This document shows positions 1 through 6,797 of a stretch of DNA of 64,000 nucleotides, one piece after another. Made by a program: the position numbers and the translations under genes. The stretch comes from Microbacteriaceae bacterium (GTDB taxonomy: Bacteria; Actinomycetota; Actinomycetes; Actinomycetales; Microbacteriaceae). The stretch covers positions 1-64,000 of the forward strand of contig SCRE01000017.1 of assembly GCA_004297935.1 (NCBI GenBank), read 5' to 3'. Under the pieces are notes generated by a model. That model made no database searches, was not told the DNA's origin, and worked only from the letters and a program-made list of their open reading frames with translations. Every line of letters begins with the position of its first letter. The stretch's first letter is position 1.

Positions 1-225
1 CTCGCGATCGCGGTCGGCATAGCCTTTACCTGTCTCGTCGGTCTATCCCGCCTTTACCTCGGCGTTCATTACCCCACTGACGTCATCGGAGCGGTGCTGA
101 TAAGCGCAGCCGGGATTCTCTTCTGGCTCCCGATCTGGAACAACCTCATCGAACCGCGCCTGTGTAGGTCCACACTGCTTGCAAACATCGCTTCCGGCGT
201 CTCCGCCCGGGAACGTCGCACCTGA
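1..225 (+). CDS. PAP2-family phosphatase, C-terminal part
   Basis: The open frame enters from the left edge and ends in TGA at 223-225, giving about 74 residues. It contains SRLYLGVHYPTDVIGA, the last signature block of the type 2 phosphatidic acid phosphatase family, in which the His acts in catalysis. A hydrophobic segment follows (VLISAAGILFWLPIW), then a short polar tail. These enzymes are integral membrane proteins that remove phosphate from lipid phosphates or undecaprenyl pyrophosphate. The start and the first catalytic motif lie outside the window, so substrate and completeness cannot be judged. Family assignment is secure from the motif; exact role is inference. Confidence 0.85.
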   Translation, partial: LAIAVGIAFTCLVGLSRLYLGVHYPTDVIGAVLISAAGILFWLPIWNNLIEPRLCRSTLLANIASGVSARERRT

Positions 226-322
226 ATTGGGCGCTTGAGCTTCAGTTCGAGCTAGTGCCGGAGATAGCGGCTGCGCCGCGGTGACGGCGCTTCGGCTTCT
301 CCATGCTCCCGGCGCTTGGGTC

Positions 323-541
323 CTACCTCACGAACTGCTCACGCCACTCCTCGACGTCGCGTCCGAGATATCGGATTGTTCGTTTGCCGATTGTGACGTA
401 GGCCGGGCCGCGTCCGTCTTCGCGCATGCGGCGCAGCTCGTCGAGTGTCAGTCCGGTCGCTGCCGCGGCTTCGTCGGGTGTGTAGGAGCGCAGTAGTGGG
501 GGCACGGTGATGCGGTGCCGGCGGAGGTATGCGGCGCTCAT
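323..541 (-). CDS. Small HTH DNA-binding protein, excisionase/AlpA-like
   Basis: This 72-residue protein carries a winged-helix type HTH: YTPDEAAAATGLTLDELRRMR, then GRGPAYVTIGKRTIRYLGRDVEEW. The order helix, turn, helix, then a beta wing reading a K-x-x-I-R-Y strand, is typical of excisionase and AlpA-like plasmid or prophage regulators. Its ATG overlaps the stop of the upstream NrdH-like pseudogene (TAATG), so the two were one operon. It probably binds DNA as a regulator or recombination directionality factor; no integrase lies nearby, so the recombination role is not supported. Confidence 0.7.
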   Translation of the reverse strand: MSAAYLRRHRITVPPLLRSYTPDEAAAATGLTLDELRRMREDGRGPAYVTIGKRTIRYLGRDVEEWREQFVR

Positions 542-836
542 TACTGGCAGCTTTCGCAGTAGAGGGCGTCCATCGGATCGATGGGCACCTGGTAGACCTC
601 GAGCGCCTGCTCGGATGCAAGCCGCGCGATCAGGTCGGGCCGGTATCCGTCCCAGCTGCTCCCGTCGGCAACCGTGACCGGGGCCGCCGCGTACGAGGTT
701 CCCACCGCCTGCAGGGGGTAGTCGTTAGCCGTGACTGACACCAGCTCGTAGGCGATGCCGGCACCATCCATTGCTGCTCTGGTTTGTCGCTTGTTGCGGA
801 TCCGGACTCCACGTACAAGGTGACGTTCGTGCTCAT
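541..836 (-). pseudogene. NrdH/glutaredoxin-like redoxin, frameshifted, active-site Cys replaced by Ser
   Basis: The natural start is ATG at 836 (MSTNVTLYV), 8-10 nt after a GAGAGAGGGAG ribosome site. This frame runs to GSATSDK and is lost; the +1 frame then continues TRAAMDGAGIAYELV, a normal NrdH fold, to SSWDGYRPDLIARLA. Adding one A in the run near 780-785 restores a single protein. The redoxin CxxC position reads S-A-T-S, so neither thiol is present. The last residues are PIDPMDALYCESCQ, a tail also found on the protein at 43420-43701. NrdH normally reduces class Ib ribonucleotide reductase; this copy could not do so by the usual chemistry. The frameshift could be a sequencing error; the Ser codons could not all be. 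Confidence 0.65.
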
Positions 837-906
837 GACGCGCTCCCTCTCTCATCTCAACCCATTTGCCTTTCGGCGCTCTTGCCGAAACAGCGCCGGG
901 GGTGAA

Positions 907-929
907 TGAGCAAGAGACCGTGGAATACC
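907..929 (-). repeat. Leader element copy D, downstream half (split by IS110)
   Basis: Read on the minus strand this is GGTATTCCACGG followed by the outer arm CTCTTGCTCA (907-916 on plus as TGAGCAAGAG). The other half is at 2418-2463. Together they form the element found in copies at 38744, 40536 and 43277. The two outer arms are a perfect 10-bp inverted repeat, TGAGCAAGAG with CTCTTGCTCA, now about 1.5 kb apart because the IS110 element sits in the loop. It continues on the minus strand into the ribosome site of the NrdH-like gene. Confidence 0.8.
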
Positions 930-970
930 TCTAATAGGTAGTGGCTGGCCTGAGGCGTGGCTGTCAGGCT

Positions 971-1130
971 GGTGCCGGCTCCGTCGGCGTGACTCCTGGA
1001 ATACCTGCCCCACGTTGTCGTGGTGGCTTGCCTCCGACTTGTCCGTAGAGGGAGCCGGTGCCGGCCTGTCCGTTCCAGTGGCCTGATAGAAGATTGCCCG
1101 CCCGGCAAGGGGCGTGGCTCGTTAGAGGTC
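971..1130 (+). ncRNA. IS110 bridge RNA with target- and donor-binding loops
   Basis: The region lies in the IS left end, where IS110-group bridge RNAs are encoded. Loop 1 is closed by CCGGCTCC (975-982) pairing with GGAGCCGG (1051-1058), extended by G-U pairs. Its 5' side carries TGGAATACC (997-1005), identical to the left target flank at 921-929. An inner hairpin CCACG-TTGT-CGTGG follows (1010-1023). Its 3' side carries CCTCCG (1031-1036), complementary to the right target CGGAGG. Loop 2 carries ATAGAAGA (1086-1093), identical to the IS right end at 2407-2414. It also has TTAGAG (1122-1127), complementary to CTCTAA at the left end. Exact 5' and 3' ends are inferred. Confidence 0.85.
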
Positions 1131-1188
1131 TGCCCTGAAGCGACTTCCTTCGGCCGGCACCGAACGGTTCACGGAAAGGGGAACCGCG

Positions 1189-2358
1189 ATGACCATCGTC
1201 GCAGAGCAGTACCGGAATGTCATCGGGGTGGACACTCATGCCCGCACCCACACTTATGTCTCGATCGACTCGATCACCGGGCGGGTGGTCGCTGAGGAGA
1301 CCTTCCCGACCTCACCACCGGGGATCCGACGAGCGATCTGGTGGATGGACCGTGTTAGCTCTGGTCCGTTCCTTGCCGCGGTGGAGGGCGTGAGCACTTA
1401 CGGGTCGTTGCTCTGCGCGGCGTTGCGAGACGCGGGCATCCCGTTGACCGAGGCCCGCCCGCCGAAACGGGCCGAGCGGCGAGGGGGGAAGTCGGATGCG
1501 ATCGACGCCGAAGCGGCCGCGCGGGACGCTCTGGGACAGCAGCTCGAACGTCTCATCGTGCCGCGGATGGGGACGCAGCGAGCGGCGCTGCGGGTGCTGC
1601 TGGCGGCACGCCGGAACATCGAACAGCACCAGGCCGCGGACCGTTGCGCGTTGACAGCTCTGGTGCGCATCGTCGATCTGCAGGTGGACGCCCGCCGGCG
1701 GCTCTCTGCCGGGCAGATCAGAACGATCGCCGGCTGGCGCCGCCACGCCGGCGACGATCTCGAGCGGCAGGTCGCGCGAGTGGAGGCGTCCCGGCTGGCG
1801 GGCAGCGTGATCGCGCTGGGCGTTCAGTTGCGGGCCAACAAGCAGCAGCTGCAGGAGCTGGTCGCAGTCATCGCGCCGGGGCTGCTGGAGCATGCCGGGA
1901 TCGGCCCGGTCTCCAGCGCGGTGTTCCTGGCCGCCTGGTCACACCCCGGCAGGGTGCGTTCTGAGGCAGCGTTCGCGAGCCTGGCCGGGGCCTGTCCGAT
2001 CCCAGCCTCCAGCGGCAACACGATCCGTTACCGGCTCAACCGACACGGCGACCGGCAGCTGAACTGGGCGTTGGACGTCGTCGCCCGCTCTCGGATCCTG
2101 CACGACCCGGACACCCGCGCCTATGCTGCCCGACGTCGGGCTGAGGGCAAGACTCCCGCCGAGATCCGCCGGATCATCAAGCGATACATCGCCCGCCAGG
2201 TCCACCGCGAGCTCACCTTCATCTTTGCCTCCGCTCCGACATCCGGCCAACCAGCGGTCGGGGTCGGTGGAGTTCCGGGTCGTGGAATACAGGAGCCCCC
2301 GAGCGAAGCGCAGGGGCGAGGATATGCCGTCGAAAGCCCGGAACGCAGCCGGGCCTGA
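1189..2358 (+). CDS. IS110-family transposase (bridge-RNA-guided recombinase)
   Basis: The 389-residue protein opens with the RuvC-like DEDD domain: GVDTH (catalytic Asp near residue 15), AVEGVSTYG (Glu near 64), and KSDAIDAEAAARDA (two Asp near 103-106). A helical linker follows. The C-terminal transposase-20 domain has GIGPVSSAVFLAAW, FASLAGACPIPASSGNT (with the catalytic Ser) and the NRHGDRQLNWALD block. The start ATG follows GGAAAGGGGAACCGCG. Residues after about 360 (GVPGRGIQEPPSEAQGRG) are unlike family C-termini because the frame runs through a copy of the leader element at 2272-2344. The enzyme acts with the bridge RNA to insert and excise the circular IS. Confidence 0.95.
   Translation: MTIVAEQYRNVIGVDTHARTHTYVSIDSITGRVVAEETFPTSPPGIRRAIWWMDRVSSGPFLAAVEGVSTYGSLLCAALRDAGIPLTEARPPKRAERRGGKSDAIDAEAAARDALGQQLERLIVPRMGTQRAALRVLLAARRNIEQHQAADRCALTALVRIVDLQVDARRRLSAGQIRTIAGWRRHAGDDLERQVARVEASRLAGSVIALGVQLRANKQQLQELVAVIAPGLLEHAGIGPVSSAVFLAAWSHPGRVRSEAAFASLAGACPIPASSGNTIRYRLNRHGDRQLNWALDVVARSRILHDPDTRAYAARRRAEGKTPAEIRRIIKRYIARQVHRELTFIFASAPTSGQPAVGVGGVPGRGIQEPPSEAQGRGYAVESPERSRA
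2272..2344 (-). repeat. Leader element copy E, inside the IS110 tail
   Basis: On the minus strand this reads GTTCCGGG, CTTTCGACGGCATATCCTC, a GC-rich inner part, TGTATTCCACGA, then CCCGGAAC. Outer arms GTTCCGGG and CCCGGAAC pair perfectly over 8 bp. It is the same element that the IS has inserted into, but the position equal to the recombination core reads ATAC-A-GGAG instead of ATAC-C-GGAG. The copy encodes the last residues of the transposase in the opposite sense. Confidence 0.8.
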
Positions 2359-2417
2359 ACGCTACACTCACGCCGTCGGGGAAGGCAGATCGCTTGACAT
2401 GACCTCATAGAAGAGTC

Positions 2418-2463
2418 GGAGGGAGCGCAGCGAGTGAGGATATGCCGCGAAAGCTCTTGCTCA
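2418..2463 (-). repeat. Leader element copy D, upstream half
   Basis: On the minus strand it reads TGAGCAAGAG, then CTTTCGCGGCATATCCTC, then ACTCGCTGCGCTCCCTCCG, stopping exactly where the IS begins. Sequence further upstream (beyond 2463) no longer matches the longer leader seen in copies A to C. Confidence 0.8.
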
Positions 2464-2516
2464 GAGAGGAACGGTGCGTACCATCACCTAGCCGAAAGGC
2501 AACGGAGTTGCCCAAC

Positions 2517-2555
2517 GAACAGGCCCCACCGAGCGACGCTCGGCGGGGCCTGTTC
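2517..2555. terminator. Strong hairpin terminator, probably bidirectional
   Basis: GAACAGGCCCCACCGAGCG pairs with CTCGGCGGGGCCTGTTC around an ACG loop, giving a stem of about 17 bp with few mismatches. It lies just after the minus-strand gene ending at 2577 and would separate the IS-side transcription from it. Confidence 0.8.
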
Positions 2556-2576
2556 TACAGCTGAGGAGCCGCAGGC

Positions 2577-2885
2577 TCACCCTTCAATGCTCTGGGCGGG
2601 CGGTGCAGCTGCAGCACGTCGCTTGCGAGCGCGGGGCGCGGACTGGCCGGGCGCACGGGCGCCAATCTCGCGCAGGTTCTTCTCTGTCCACCCCGCGGCA
2701 AGTGCAGCACTCCAGGCTTTGTCGTGCGCGGCGGCGGCGTCCTTGACGGCCTGTTCCGCAGCGTCGAAGGCGTTGGTGGCAGAAACGAGTTCTTCCACCG
2801 AGCGCACGCGCGCGTTTTGCTCCGCCTCGATGATCGCCCGCGCCTTCCGGGCGGCTTCCTGTGGGTCCAGTTGTACGTCGGTCAT
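2577..2885 (-). CDS. Small coiled-coil protein, unknown function
   Basis: This 102-residue protein starts MTDVQLDPQEAARKARAIIEAE and is helical and charged over residues 5-65 with heptad-like Ala/Leu spacing. A conserved-looking block GWTEKNLREIGARAPGQ and a basic Arg/Lys/Ala tail follow. It is transcribed away from mobC, with the candidate oriT between the two genes. It ends just before a strong terminator, which supports it being a real transcription unit. The basic tail and the position beside oriT would suit a DNA-binding accessory protein, but I recognise no family. Confidence 0.55.
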   Translation of the reverse strand: MTDVQLDPQEAARKARAIIEAEQNARVRSVEELVSATNAFDAAEQAVKDAAAAHDKAWSAALAAGWTEKNLREIGARAPGQSAPRARKRRAAAAPPAQSIEG

Positions 2886-2889
2886 GGCC

Positions 2890-3125
2890 TCAGATTAACA
2901 GGACCGCAACCGGCCCACTAGGCGTAATGTTGCACCCTCTAGGTGCTGCTTCACCGATGTTTACGCACCGTTCGGGCGGAGCCCCAGACGGAGCAAGCTA
3001 TACGGTTACCCGGGGTAACTGGCTTGCGTTGCTGGACTGTCGCGTCCGGCACCGGCATACTGGTCGTATGGTCCCCGCCAGGAGGCGGGTTCGCTGCGCT
3101 GGGCCAGAAGGACGGGGAAGGGGCG
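2890..3125. other. Candidate origin of transfer (oriT)
   Basis: This 235-bp non-coding stretch lies directly before mobC and the relaxase, the usual place of oriT in MOB systems. It holds an inverted repeat GTTACC-CGG-GGTAAC (3005-3019) followed by TGGCTTGCGTTGCTGGAC, a plausible nic region. A second hairpin CCCGCC-AGGA-GGCGGG (3074-3089) sits closer to mobC. No experimental nic site is known to me for this family, so the exact position is inference. Confidence 0.5.
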
Positions 3126-3524
3126 ATGTCGGAGCAGAACGAGAACCGACTGTTCGGCCGTTCCCGCCGCGCCAACGCCCGCGGAGAGGCGAAGCGTGCC
3201 AAGCGCTACGAGGTCTCCGTCACTCCCGAAGAGGACACGCAGCTACGGGCGAGGGCCGCAGTTCGTGGTGTGACCGTTCCGCGCCTGTTGTTCGAGTCCG
3301 CGATGAGCGGCCACGTGCAGACCGACACGGATCGCAAGGCGGCGATCGTGGAGATTTTCGCGGTGCGCCGGCTCCTGGCGAACCTGGCGAACAATGCGAA
3401 CCAGTTGGCGAAATACGCGAACAGTGAGGGCACCTTCCCGACCGATGCAGAGGCAATCGTCACCGAGTACCGAGAGCTTGTGCCGCGCCTGTCCGCTGCG
3501 ATTGAAACGCTGGCCGACTCATGA
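3126..3524 (+). CDS. mobC: MobC-like relaxosome accessory protein
   Basis: The 132-residue protein begins at ATG 3126 after a GGGGAAGGGG ribosome site. The N-terminal part is basic (RSRRANARGEAKRAKRYEVSV). A ribbon-helix-helix-like segment follows (VTPEEDTQLRARAAVRGVTVPRLLFES). The typical MobC block is LLANLANNANQLAKYANS at about residues 82-99. MobC proteins bind oriT and help the relaxase open the DNA at nic. The relaxase gene starts inside its last codons (ATGATG at 3521-3526), so the two are translationally coupled. Confidence 0.9.
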   Translation: MSEQNENRLFGRSRRANARGEAKRAKRYEVSVTPEEDTQLRARAAVRGVTVPRLLFESAMSGHVQTDTDRKAAIVEIFAVRRLLANLANNANQLAKYANSEGTFPTDAEAIVTEYRELVPRLSAAIETLADS

Positions 3525-5164
3525 TGCCGAACATCACCCGGGGGAGCCGGATGGGTGGGCTCATGGTCTACCTCGCCGGTCCCGGACGGTCGAACGAACA
3601 CGAGGAACAGCACCTCGTCGCTGGCAACTCTGCCATCGTCACGATGCACGGCTACGGCGTCCTGGATCGTGAGACGGCGTTGGCGATCGCGAAGGACCTC
3701 GACGAGCCGCGCGTCGCGCTCGGCGTCGAAGTGACGCGCACGCAGAGCATCACCGACCCCGAAACCGGTCAGGTTCACTCGACGACAACACCGGCGGATG
3801 TGTGGCACTGCTCGCTGTCGCTCCGTGCCGACGAGGGCCAGCTGTCCGATGAGAAGTGGGGCGCGATCGCGCAAGACTTCGTGGACCGGATGGGATTCAC
3901 CGAGGCCAGCGGCAAAGCGGAGTGCCGGTGGGTCGCTGTCCGTCACGGTCTGTCGACCAACGGCAACGACCACGTCCACATCGCGGTCTCTTTGGTGCGC
4001 GAGGACGGCACCAAAGCGAGCACCCACAACGACTTCAAGAAGGCGCAGGACACGTGCCGCGACCTCGAGCGCGAGTACGGGCTGCAGCAGCTTTCCAGCC
4101 GCGAGCACGGCCTGGGGGAGCGGGGCATCAAGCCCGCCGAGCAGGAACGCGCCCGCCGTACTGGCGCCGTCGAGGTCGACGCGCACCGGCTCGAACGGAG
4201 CGTCCGTGCTGCGGCGGCCGCATCGGTCGACGAAGGCGAATTCGTACGTCGGGTGCGCCGAGCCGGTGTCCTCATCCGGCCCCGCTTCGTGGCCGGTCGT
4301 GACGACGTTGTGGCCGGTTACTCGGTGGCGCTGCGCACCGAAAACGCCACACCCCCGGTCTGGTACGGCGGCGGCCGGCTCGCCCGCGACCTGACCCTCC
4401 CGCGGCTGCGCGAAGGATGGCCCGACAGTCCCCAGGCAGCGCAGGGCGCGGTCGACGAGTGGAAGGCCACAAGCCGCAACCCGTGGCAGTACCGGCCGGT
4501 CACACCGGGCCCTGAAGAGCACGAACCGGCACCGGAGCTGTGGCAGAAATACTCCGACGACATGCGCCGGATGCGCGACGAGCTGCGCAGCGTCCCACCG
4601 GGCGATCGGGCCGCGTGGGCACACGTCGCACGCGACACCGCCGGAGCGTTCGCCGCCTGGTCACAGCGCGTCGAGACAACGCCCGGACCGCTCGCTGCAA
4701 CCTCCCGTGAGCTGGCACGGTCGGCGCAGATCAAAGCGCACACGTCGAAGCCGAAGAAGGTGAGCATGGGCAGCGCCGGCGGCGCCGCCATGCTCCTGAT
4801 GCAGGCAGCAAGCCAGGGCCAAGGGACGATGGCCGAGGCCATCCTGATGCGCCAGCTCGCACGGCTCACCGTCGCGATCATCGACATGCACAAAGCCATC
4901 GGAGACGAGGCCCGCGCAGCGGAAATCTCCCGCACCCTGAACTCGCAGATGGCCATGGTGGCCTCGCGGCTCCCGGAGGTCCCACGGAAGGGTCAGAGCA
5001 CCCCGGCCGCCGACGTCGACGAGCGCACCGTCGAAGCGGTGCGGATCGCGCAGACCGGACTTAGCGCCCCGCGGCCCGGATCGCCGGTGCCAACGAAGAT
5101 CGAACCCGCCAAACCTTACAAGCCCGCGACCGGACCCGAGCGAGACCGCGGCATCGGACGATAA
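3521..5164 (+). CDS. Relaxase (MobA/VirD2-like) for conjugative transfer
   Basis: The 547-residue protein has an N-terminal HUH endonuclease domain. HVHIAVSLV at about 153-161 supplies the two metal-binding His of the HUH motif, with an upstream region rich in Tyr, Thr and acidic residues. The start MMPNITRGSRMGGLMVYLAGPGR is typical of actinobacterial relaxases, with GGLMVYL as a conserved opening. Residues beyond about 230 form a long linker and helical C-terminal region with no helicase motifs. The enzyme nicks one strand at oriT and stays bound to the 5' end during transfer. MobC lies upstream and the T4SS ATPases at 22867-26408 would supply the channel. Confidence 0.92.
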   Translation: MMPNITRGSRMGGLMVYLAGPGRSNEHEEQHLVAGNSAIVTMHGYGVLDRETALAIAKDLDEPRVALGVEVTRTQSITDPETGQVHSTTTPADVWHCSLSLRADEGQLSDEKWGAIAQDFVDRMGFTEASGKAECRWVAVRHGLSTNGNDHVHIAVSLVREDGTKASTHNDFKKAQDTCRDLEREYGLQQLSSREHGLGERGIKPAEQERARRTGAVEVDAHRLERSVRAAAAASVDEGEFVRRVRRAGVLIRPRFVAGRDDVVAGYSVALRTENATPPVWYGGGRLARDLTLPRLREGWPDSPQAAQGAVDEWKATSRNPWQYRPVTPGPEEHEPAPELWQKYSDDMRRMRDELRSVPPGDRAAWAHVARDTAGAFAAWSQRVETTPGPLAATSRELARSAQIKAHTSKPKKVSMGSAGGAAMLLMQAASQGQGTMAEAILMRQLARLTVAIIDMHKAIGDEARAAEISRTLNSQMAMVASRLPEVPRKGQSTPAADVDERTVEAVRIAQTGLSAPRPGSPVPTKIEPAKPYKPATGPERDRGIGR

Positions 5165-5179
5165 CGGAAGGTGGCAATC

Positions 5180-6064
5180 ATGGCCGAAGAGAACGACGGC
5201 ATCGCAGACGCACTGGACGGTCAGCTGCGTATCGCACTCACCGTGGCGGCACAGCTGGGCGCACGGTTCGCACGCATCCGGGAAGAGCTCGCCCGCACCC
5301 GGCAAGCGCAGACCGAGCGGCAGAACCGGGAACTGCAAGCCCGGTTCGACGCTGAACGAGCGGCGGCGCGCGCCGAGCTCGCACCGGTCTACGAGCGCAG
5401 CTGGTGGGACGCCGCGAGCGTCGAGCAGATCGCCAACGCCCACGAGACCGCTACCGCCTGGCACGGCATCGACCCCGAGGCCGACCGTGCTGGCGAACGG
5501 ATCGCAGCGGAGGTTCGAGACCGTTACTGGCTGGATGTCCAGGACCTCGACGCGGACCCTGCAGCGGTGCGTGAGGCGCTGGCCAGGGCAGAGCGCACTC
5601 GCTCGGAGGCGGCCACCTCGCGCGGGGAAAGTGTCATCGACGTTGCAGAAGCCGGCGCGTTCCTTACCGCTGCAGAGACGCTCGATCGAGTGGCCGAGGG
5701 GCACCAGCGACAGGCGGAGGAACGCGACGAGCAGTCCGCCGAGGTGGGTGGGGCGCTCGACGTCGACCAGCTGGGAGTCGAGGCGGAGAACGACGGGGAC
5801 GTGAGCGACGAACTGCGCGGCGACGCGAACGCCAACAGCGCGGACGCGGCCGAGGCGTTCGACAGTGCCGAGCGGCGGGAACGCTTCGCCTCCTCGCTTG
5901 AGGGCAAGGCCGATCGTGAGGTCATCGACGCTCGCATGACGACCGCGGCCGACCAAGCCCGGCATCCGCGTGAAGCCGTCATGACCGCACCGAAGCGTGC
6001 AGCCAAAGCGCGCAAGACGCCAACCGGCCAGGGGCAGCAGCGCGAACGTCATCTGGGACGCTGA
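5180..6064 (+). CDS. Mobilization-linked coiled-coil protein
   Basis: GGAAGG at 5166-5171 fits ATG 5180 better than GTG 5171. The product has about 294 residues, is strongly acidic and helical, and shows long coiled-coil stretches around 20-75 (ARFARIREELARTRQAQTERQNRELQARFDAERAAARAELA). A central block HGIDPEADRAGERIAAEVRDRYWLDVQ is followed by a second helical region and a basic tail (KRAAKARKTPTGQGQQ). It follows the relaxase by about 15 nt and is probably part of the same operon. No enzymatic motif is visible; a scaffold or relaxosome role is inference. Confidence 0.7.
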   Translation: MAEENDGIADALDGQLRIALTVAAQLGARFARIREELARTRQAQTERQNRELQARFDAERAAARAELAPVYERSWWDAASVEQIANAHETATAWHGIDPEADRAGERIAAEVRDRYWLDVQDLDADPAAVREALARAERTRSEAATSRGESVIDVAEAGAFLTAAETLDRVAEGHQRQAEERDEQSAEVGGALDVDQLGVEAENDGDVSDELRGDANANSADAAEAFDSAERRERFASSLEGKADREVIDARMTTAADQARHPREAVMTAPKRAAKARKTPTGQGQQRERHLGR

Positions 6065-6125
6065 AGGAGCGTGGTCGCCGGCCGCGCCGAGGTGGCTGGC
6101 CGACCCTCTAAGGCATCCTTGGATC

Positions 6126-6662
6126 ATGTTCAAGCAGGTCTCTACCGCGACGCAACGACTTAGAACCAGGTATCTACGCGCTCGCGTGAGAGCGGACTCG
6201 GTGGGTGTGGCCGCAGAGGGCCATATTCACAACGATCTGACGAGGATGCACGACAAGCTGCTGGCGTTCGCTAAGGCTCCTCCTCGCGTGCAGCAGCGGG
6301 CGATTGCTGAGCTCGAGCTTCGCGCGGAACAGGCGTCACCTGGGTCCCGGGCCACGGCCTTAGCGACGTTTCTCACTGTCCTAGGGACGACCGTGACAGT
6401 ATTCGCCGCGATTTTCGCGGCGCTAACCGGCGGGTTCTACACGGCGGCGGCTCCGCTGCAGGACTCCACCGGTCACCTCCACATTGCCGGGGCAGCAGAA
6501 GCGATGCGCTCGATCAACGAGCTCATGCTGTTTCTGTTCGTTGTCGCGGCGGCCATAAGCACTTGCGCAGGATTCTCCTGGGGGCTCGCCGTGCGACGCG
6601 ACCACAAGCGCGCCCTCCACCGCACTTGGGCGCGAGTGTTCCGCGACTCCATCGCGCCTTGA
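6126..6662 (+). CDS. Two-transmembrane-segment protein, unknown function
   Basis: Starting at ATG 6126 the protein has about 178 residues. The first 75 are basic and helical (QRLRTRYLRARVRADS). Two hydrophobic segments follow: ALATFLTVLGTTVTVFAAIFAAL at about 77-100 and INELMLFLFVVAAAISTCAGFSW at about 129-152, then a short basic tail. The topology suggests both termini inside the cell. It is 60 bp after the coiled-coil gene and may end the mobilization operon. No family recognised. Confidence 0.65.
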   Translation: MFKQVSTATQRLRTRYLRARVRADSVGVAAEGHIHNDLTRMHDKLLAFAKAPPRVQQRAIAELELRAEQASPGSRATALATFLTVLGTTVTVFAAIFAALTGGFYTAAAPLQDSTGHLHIAGAAEAMRSINELMLFLFVVAAAISTCAGFSWGLAVRRDHKRALHRTWARVFRDSIAP

Positions 6663-6797
6663 CGGTGACGCCGAGACGCTAACGAGGCTCGTCCCGGGGC
6701 AGGGTCAGGCGCGCGAGCGTCACCTAATCCACGACGGCGCCGGGAAGCGACCGAACCGGCCAAAATTGCAAAGGTAGGGCCTCGCGAACACGCCGAA

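Larger units (their letters stand above)
930..2417 (+). mobile_element. IS110-family insertion sequence
   Basis: The ends are set by comparison with uninterrupted copies of the leader element: the plasmid reads TGGAATACC up to 929 and resumes GGAGGGAGCGCAG at 2418, which are adjacent in copy C (reverse strand near 43316-43329). The IS therefore runs from TCTAATAGG to ATAGAAGAGTC, with one C shared between target and element. There are no terminal inverted repeats and no target duplication, as known for IS110. It has a 259-bp non-coding left end (bridge RNA), one DEDD transposase gene, and a 59-bp tail after the transposase stop. Confidence 0.9.

Noticed and set aside
541-855. Reading the NrdH-like frame from 855 as an intact 104-residue protein
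   Set aside because: The first 28 residues are not redoxin-like, whereas the frame from ATG 836 gives the expected first strand (NVTLYV) behind a ribosome site; a frameshift explains both.
3206-6133. Long minus-strand frames opposite the relaxase and coiled-coil genes
   Set aside because: They mirror the codon periodicity of strongly supported plus-strand genes in GC-rich DNA, lack ribosome sites and contain no domain.
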